From an uncultured Bacteroidia bacterium (GTDB taxonomy: Bacteria > Bacteroidota > Bacteroidia > Bacteroidales > ML635J-15), in assembly GCA_902800045.1 (NCBI GenBank), contig CADCCZ010000001.1, forward strand, positions 973,346 through 1,037,345: a stretch of DNA of 64,000 nucleotides. The letters run 5' to 3'. Under the pieces are notes generated by a model. It saw nothing but the letters and a program-made list of their open reading frames with translations, did not search any database and had not been told where the DNA came from. This document shows positions 62,140 through 64,000 of the stretch, piece after piece. The position numbers were made by a program, and so were the translations under genes. Every line of letters begins with the position of its first letter. The stretch's first letter is position 1.

Positions 62140-62550
62140 TTAATTGTTGGTTTCTTCTGGTTTTGGAGCTGCAGGAATAACTTCGCCGGTAATTCTTACT
62201 ATCGAAGTCGGCTGGAACTCGTTTGTTGTTACAGTTATCTGCTTTGTGAACTTACCAGGTCTGTTCTTCGGATTGTACGAAGCCTTTACATAACCTTTTC
62301 CGCCCGGCTGAACAGGCTCCTTGGTGTAGTCGGTTGCTGTACAACCGCACGATGCCTTTACATTGGTAAGAAACAACGGCTTGTCGCCAGTATTGGTAAA
62401 CTCAAATATTGCAGTCTGTATTCCATCTTCTTCGTGAAAAGTTCCGAAATCGTGAACTGTCTTTGCCCATGAAATTGCAGGTTCTGACTGCTGTGCCATC
62501 ATAATTCCTGAAAACACAATCGCCAATGCCAATAAAACTATTCTCTTCAT
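62140..62550 (-). CDS. Exported protein with one DUF1573 domain
   Basis: A 136-residue protein with a signal peptide (MKRIVLLALAIVFSGIMMAQ) and one DUF1573 domain (TVHDFGTFHEEDGIQTAIFEFTNTGDKPL...KASCGCTATDYTKEP). Nearly the same segments occur in the first domain of the next gene (for example FEFTN, KASCGCTATDYTKEP, SYNP-NRPGKF). The end is a short Pro/Glu tail. It probably heads a two-gene operon. Confidence 0.9.
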   Translation of the reverse strand: MKRIVLLALAIVFSGIMMAQQSEPAISWAKTVHDFGTFHEEDGIQTAIFEFTNTGDKPLFLTNVKASCGCTATDYTKEPVQPGGKGYVKASYNPKNRPGKFTKQITVTTNEFQPTSIVRITGEVIPAAPKPEETNN

Positions 62551-62665
62551 AACCTTTAATTTTTATAGTTTGCAAATCTAATTATTTATCAAGCATACAT
62601 TGCTTACAAATCACGCACCAAAAAAAGCGAAAATATCAATTCGCTGAATTAAAAAAATGTTAAAC

Positions 62666-63688
62666 CTATATTTCCATGAAGTTTATCCTCGCCTGCGGTA
62701 TGACCGAAAGCGGTGATATTTTTCCTTTCATATACATATAATATCCTACTAATGCAATCATTGCAGCGTTGTCGGTAGTGTAGCTAATCTTTGGTATGTA
62801 AACTTCCCATTTCTTTTTTTCGGCTGCCAGCAACATTCTGTTTCGCAGTCCCGAATTTGCAGAAACTCCACCCGAAATGGCAACCCTTCTTATGCCGGTC
62901 TGCTTTACAGCCTTCTCCAACTTGTTGAACAAGATGTCGATAATGGTTTTCTGCAGCGATGCCGCCAAGTCGTTCACATTTTCGGCAATGAAATTCGGAT
63001 TCTTGGCCACCTCGTCGCGTACCGTATATAAAAAAGAGGTTTTCAGTCCGCTGAAACTATAGTCGAAGCCAGGAATCGAAGGCTTTGCAAACTTAAATCT
63101 GTTCTCGTCGCCTATTTTCGACAGCTTATCGATGACTGGACCTCCCGGATATGGCAGTCCCATAACCTTGGCACACTTGTCGAAAGCCTCTCCTGCTGCA
63201 TCATCTATTGTCTTGCCAATAATCTCAAAATCAAGGTAATCCCTCACAAGCACTATCTGAGAATGTCCGCCCGACACAAGCAGGCAAAGAAACGGAAACT
63301 GAGGCACGCAATCGTCCTCGCCCTTTTCCCTCAGGAAATGTGCAAGTATATGTCCGTGCAGATGGTTGACACCAACCAGCGGAATACCTAGCGACACCGA
63401 AAGGCCCTTGGCAAACGATGCACCGACCAACAACGAGCCCAACAAGCCAGGCCCCTTTGTAAAAGCTATAGCATCAAGTTCGTCCATTCCGATTCCAGCA
63501 CGCTCAATCGCTTCCTTTACCACCAAAACTATATTCTGCTGGTGAGCCCTGCTTGCGAGTTCAGGAACCACACCGCCATACTTCTCGTGAATAGCCTGAG
63601 TATTAATGACATTCGACAACAATTTTCCATCGCAGACAACCGATGCCGAAGTATCATCGCATGAAGATTCTATACCTAAAATTTTCAC
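62666..63688 (-). CDS. tsaD: tRNA threonylcarbamoyladenosine synthase TsaD
   Basis: A 340-residue ASKHA-fold enzyme that transfers the threonylcarbamoyl group to A37 of tRNAs reading ANN codons, together with TsaB and TsaE. The start KILGIESSCDDTSASVV and the metal-binding HLHGHILAHF are typical. SGGHSQIVLV and GVSANSGLRNRM complete the active site. The start codon is GTG 63688: the codons upstream contain no other start, and a T-rich region precedes. It diverges from the tamB-like gene, an arrangement common in Bacteroidetes. Confidence 0.95.
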   Translation of the reverse strand: MKILGIESSCDDTSASVVCDGKLLSNVINTQAIHEKYGGVVPELASRAHQQNIVLVVKEAIERAGIGMDELDAIAFTKGPGLLGSLLVGASFAKGLSVSLGIPLVGVNHLHGHILAHFLREKGEDDCVPQFPFLCLLVSGGHSQIVLVRDYLDFEIIGKTIDDAAGEAFDKCAKVMGLPYPGGPVIDKLSKIGDENRFKFAKPSIPGFDYSFSGLKTSFLYTVRDEVAKNPNFIAENVNDLAASLQKTIIDILFNKLEKAVKQTGIRRVAISGGVSANSGLRNRMLLAAEKKKWEVYIPKISYTTDNAAMIALVGYYMYMKGKISPLSVIPQARINFMEI

Positions 63689-63744
63689 TTCGCTTTTTTT
63701 TGCAAATTTACAATTCTTTAATTTAGGCTGTCAATAATTTTTAA

Positions 63745-63752
63745 GATATTTG
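63745..63752 (+). promoter_or_regulatory. -7 box of the tamB-like gene
   Basis: GATATTTG, one mismatch to TAnnTTTG, 27 bases before the TTG start. Confidence 0.4.
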
Positions 63753-63779
63753 CAGTTTATTCTTTAAACTGCAGAAATT

Positions 63780-64000
63780 TTGCACAGATATAAGATCAGA
63801 AGGTTTTTTATTATTTTGTTCTTACTAATAGTCAAGGACTTAATACTTCTTATTGTCATTCTGAACTCCCCCTATCTGCAAAGCCTAATTGCAAAAAAAT
63901 GCATAGAATTCTTCGCCGACCACTACAATATAGAGCTAACTGTAGGCGATGTTTACCTGAAAATACCCAACAAAGTCGTATTGTACGATGTCGAAATGAA
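63780..64000 (+). CDS. Start of a TamB-like translocation/assembly gene
   Basis: The gene is cut by the right edge. About 73 codons are visible, with no stop. A TTG at 63780 begins a short basic stretch (HRYKIRRF) and a membrane anchor (IILFLLIVKDLILLIVILNSP). Then comes YLQSLIAKKCIEFFADHYNIELTVGDVYLKIPNKVVLYDVEM. The anchor followed by a helix and a beta-strand ladder resembles the N-terminus of TamB/AsmA-like proteins, which bridge the periplasm to move lipids or help assemble outer-membrane proteins. Position next to tsaD supports this. Confidence 0.7.
   Translation, partial: MHRYKIRRFFIILFLLIVKDLILLIVILNSPYLQSLIAKKCIEFFADHYNIELTVGDVYLKIPNKVVLYDVEM

Overview
The window looks like the chromosome of an anaerobic, amino-acid-fermenting member of the Bacteroidales. 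The evidence is: promoters of the Bacteroidetes type (TTTG-N19/20-TAnnTTTG) directly before many genes; TonB-type energy transducers, PorT and a T9SS-sorted protease; DUF1573 and FISUMP proteins; oxygen-independent ribonucleotide reductase (NrdD/NrdG); and lysine 2,3-aminomutase, tryptophanase and 2-hydroxyacyl-CoA dehydratase-type genes. I see no prophage, insertion sequence or CRISPR array.

Layout. 1-16.9 kb: end of a Fic protein, ileS, a FISUMP lipoprotein, a cupin, an acidic/basic histone-like protein, tRNA-His, two RNA methyltransferases, a COG2509 flavoprotein coupled to porT, a gtrA-like/tex pair and an M23 peptidase. 16.9-28.3 kb: purQ, a coiled-coil exported protein, LD-carboxypeptidase, tRNA-Pro, nrdDG, a PLD-fold protein, kamA with a KamB-like P-loop protein, a crotonase and hflX. 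28.3-36.1 kb: two TonB-C proteins, miaB, a mini-hairpin minisatellite, a U32 (RlhA-like) protein, an iron alcohol dehydrogenase, an MBL lipoprotein and msrC. 36.1-45.6 kb: an accessory stretch, partly AT-rich, with a small Cys lipoprotein, two propeller-like exported proteins that each end in a CxxC thioredoxin-like domain, a small barrel protein, YgiQ, and a trypsin-like protease fused to a predicted outer-membrane barrel. 45.6-64 kb: a TetR regulator with a 1415-residue activase/dehydratase fusion, tnaA with a long leader, a TPR protein, gyrA, hup, trmH, a T9SS subtilase, two DUF1573 proteins, tsaD and the start of a divergent tamB-like gene.

How the genes work together. NrdDG, KamA/KamB, the hydratase, TnaA, the large activase/dehydratase and the alcohol dehydrogenase fit fermentation of amino acids without oxygen. 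PorT and the subtilase belong to the same secretion route (T9SS): one is machinery, the other a cargo.

The most unusual signals are non-coding or accessory: a 140-base three-stem element upstream of ileS; dispersed palindromes with compensatory changes; a 52-bp minisatellite built of tiny hairpins; the lipoprotein/propeller-thioredoxin locus with a structured leader; the protease-barrel fusion; the GIHH signature in IleRS; and a 24-codon leader ORF before tnaA. Start codons were often moved inward from the longest open frame because a TAnnTTTG box or a terminator overlaps the longer version.
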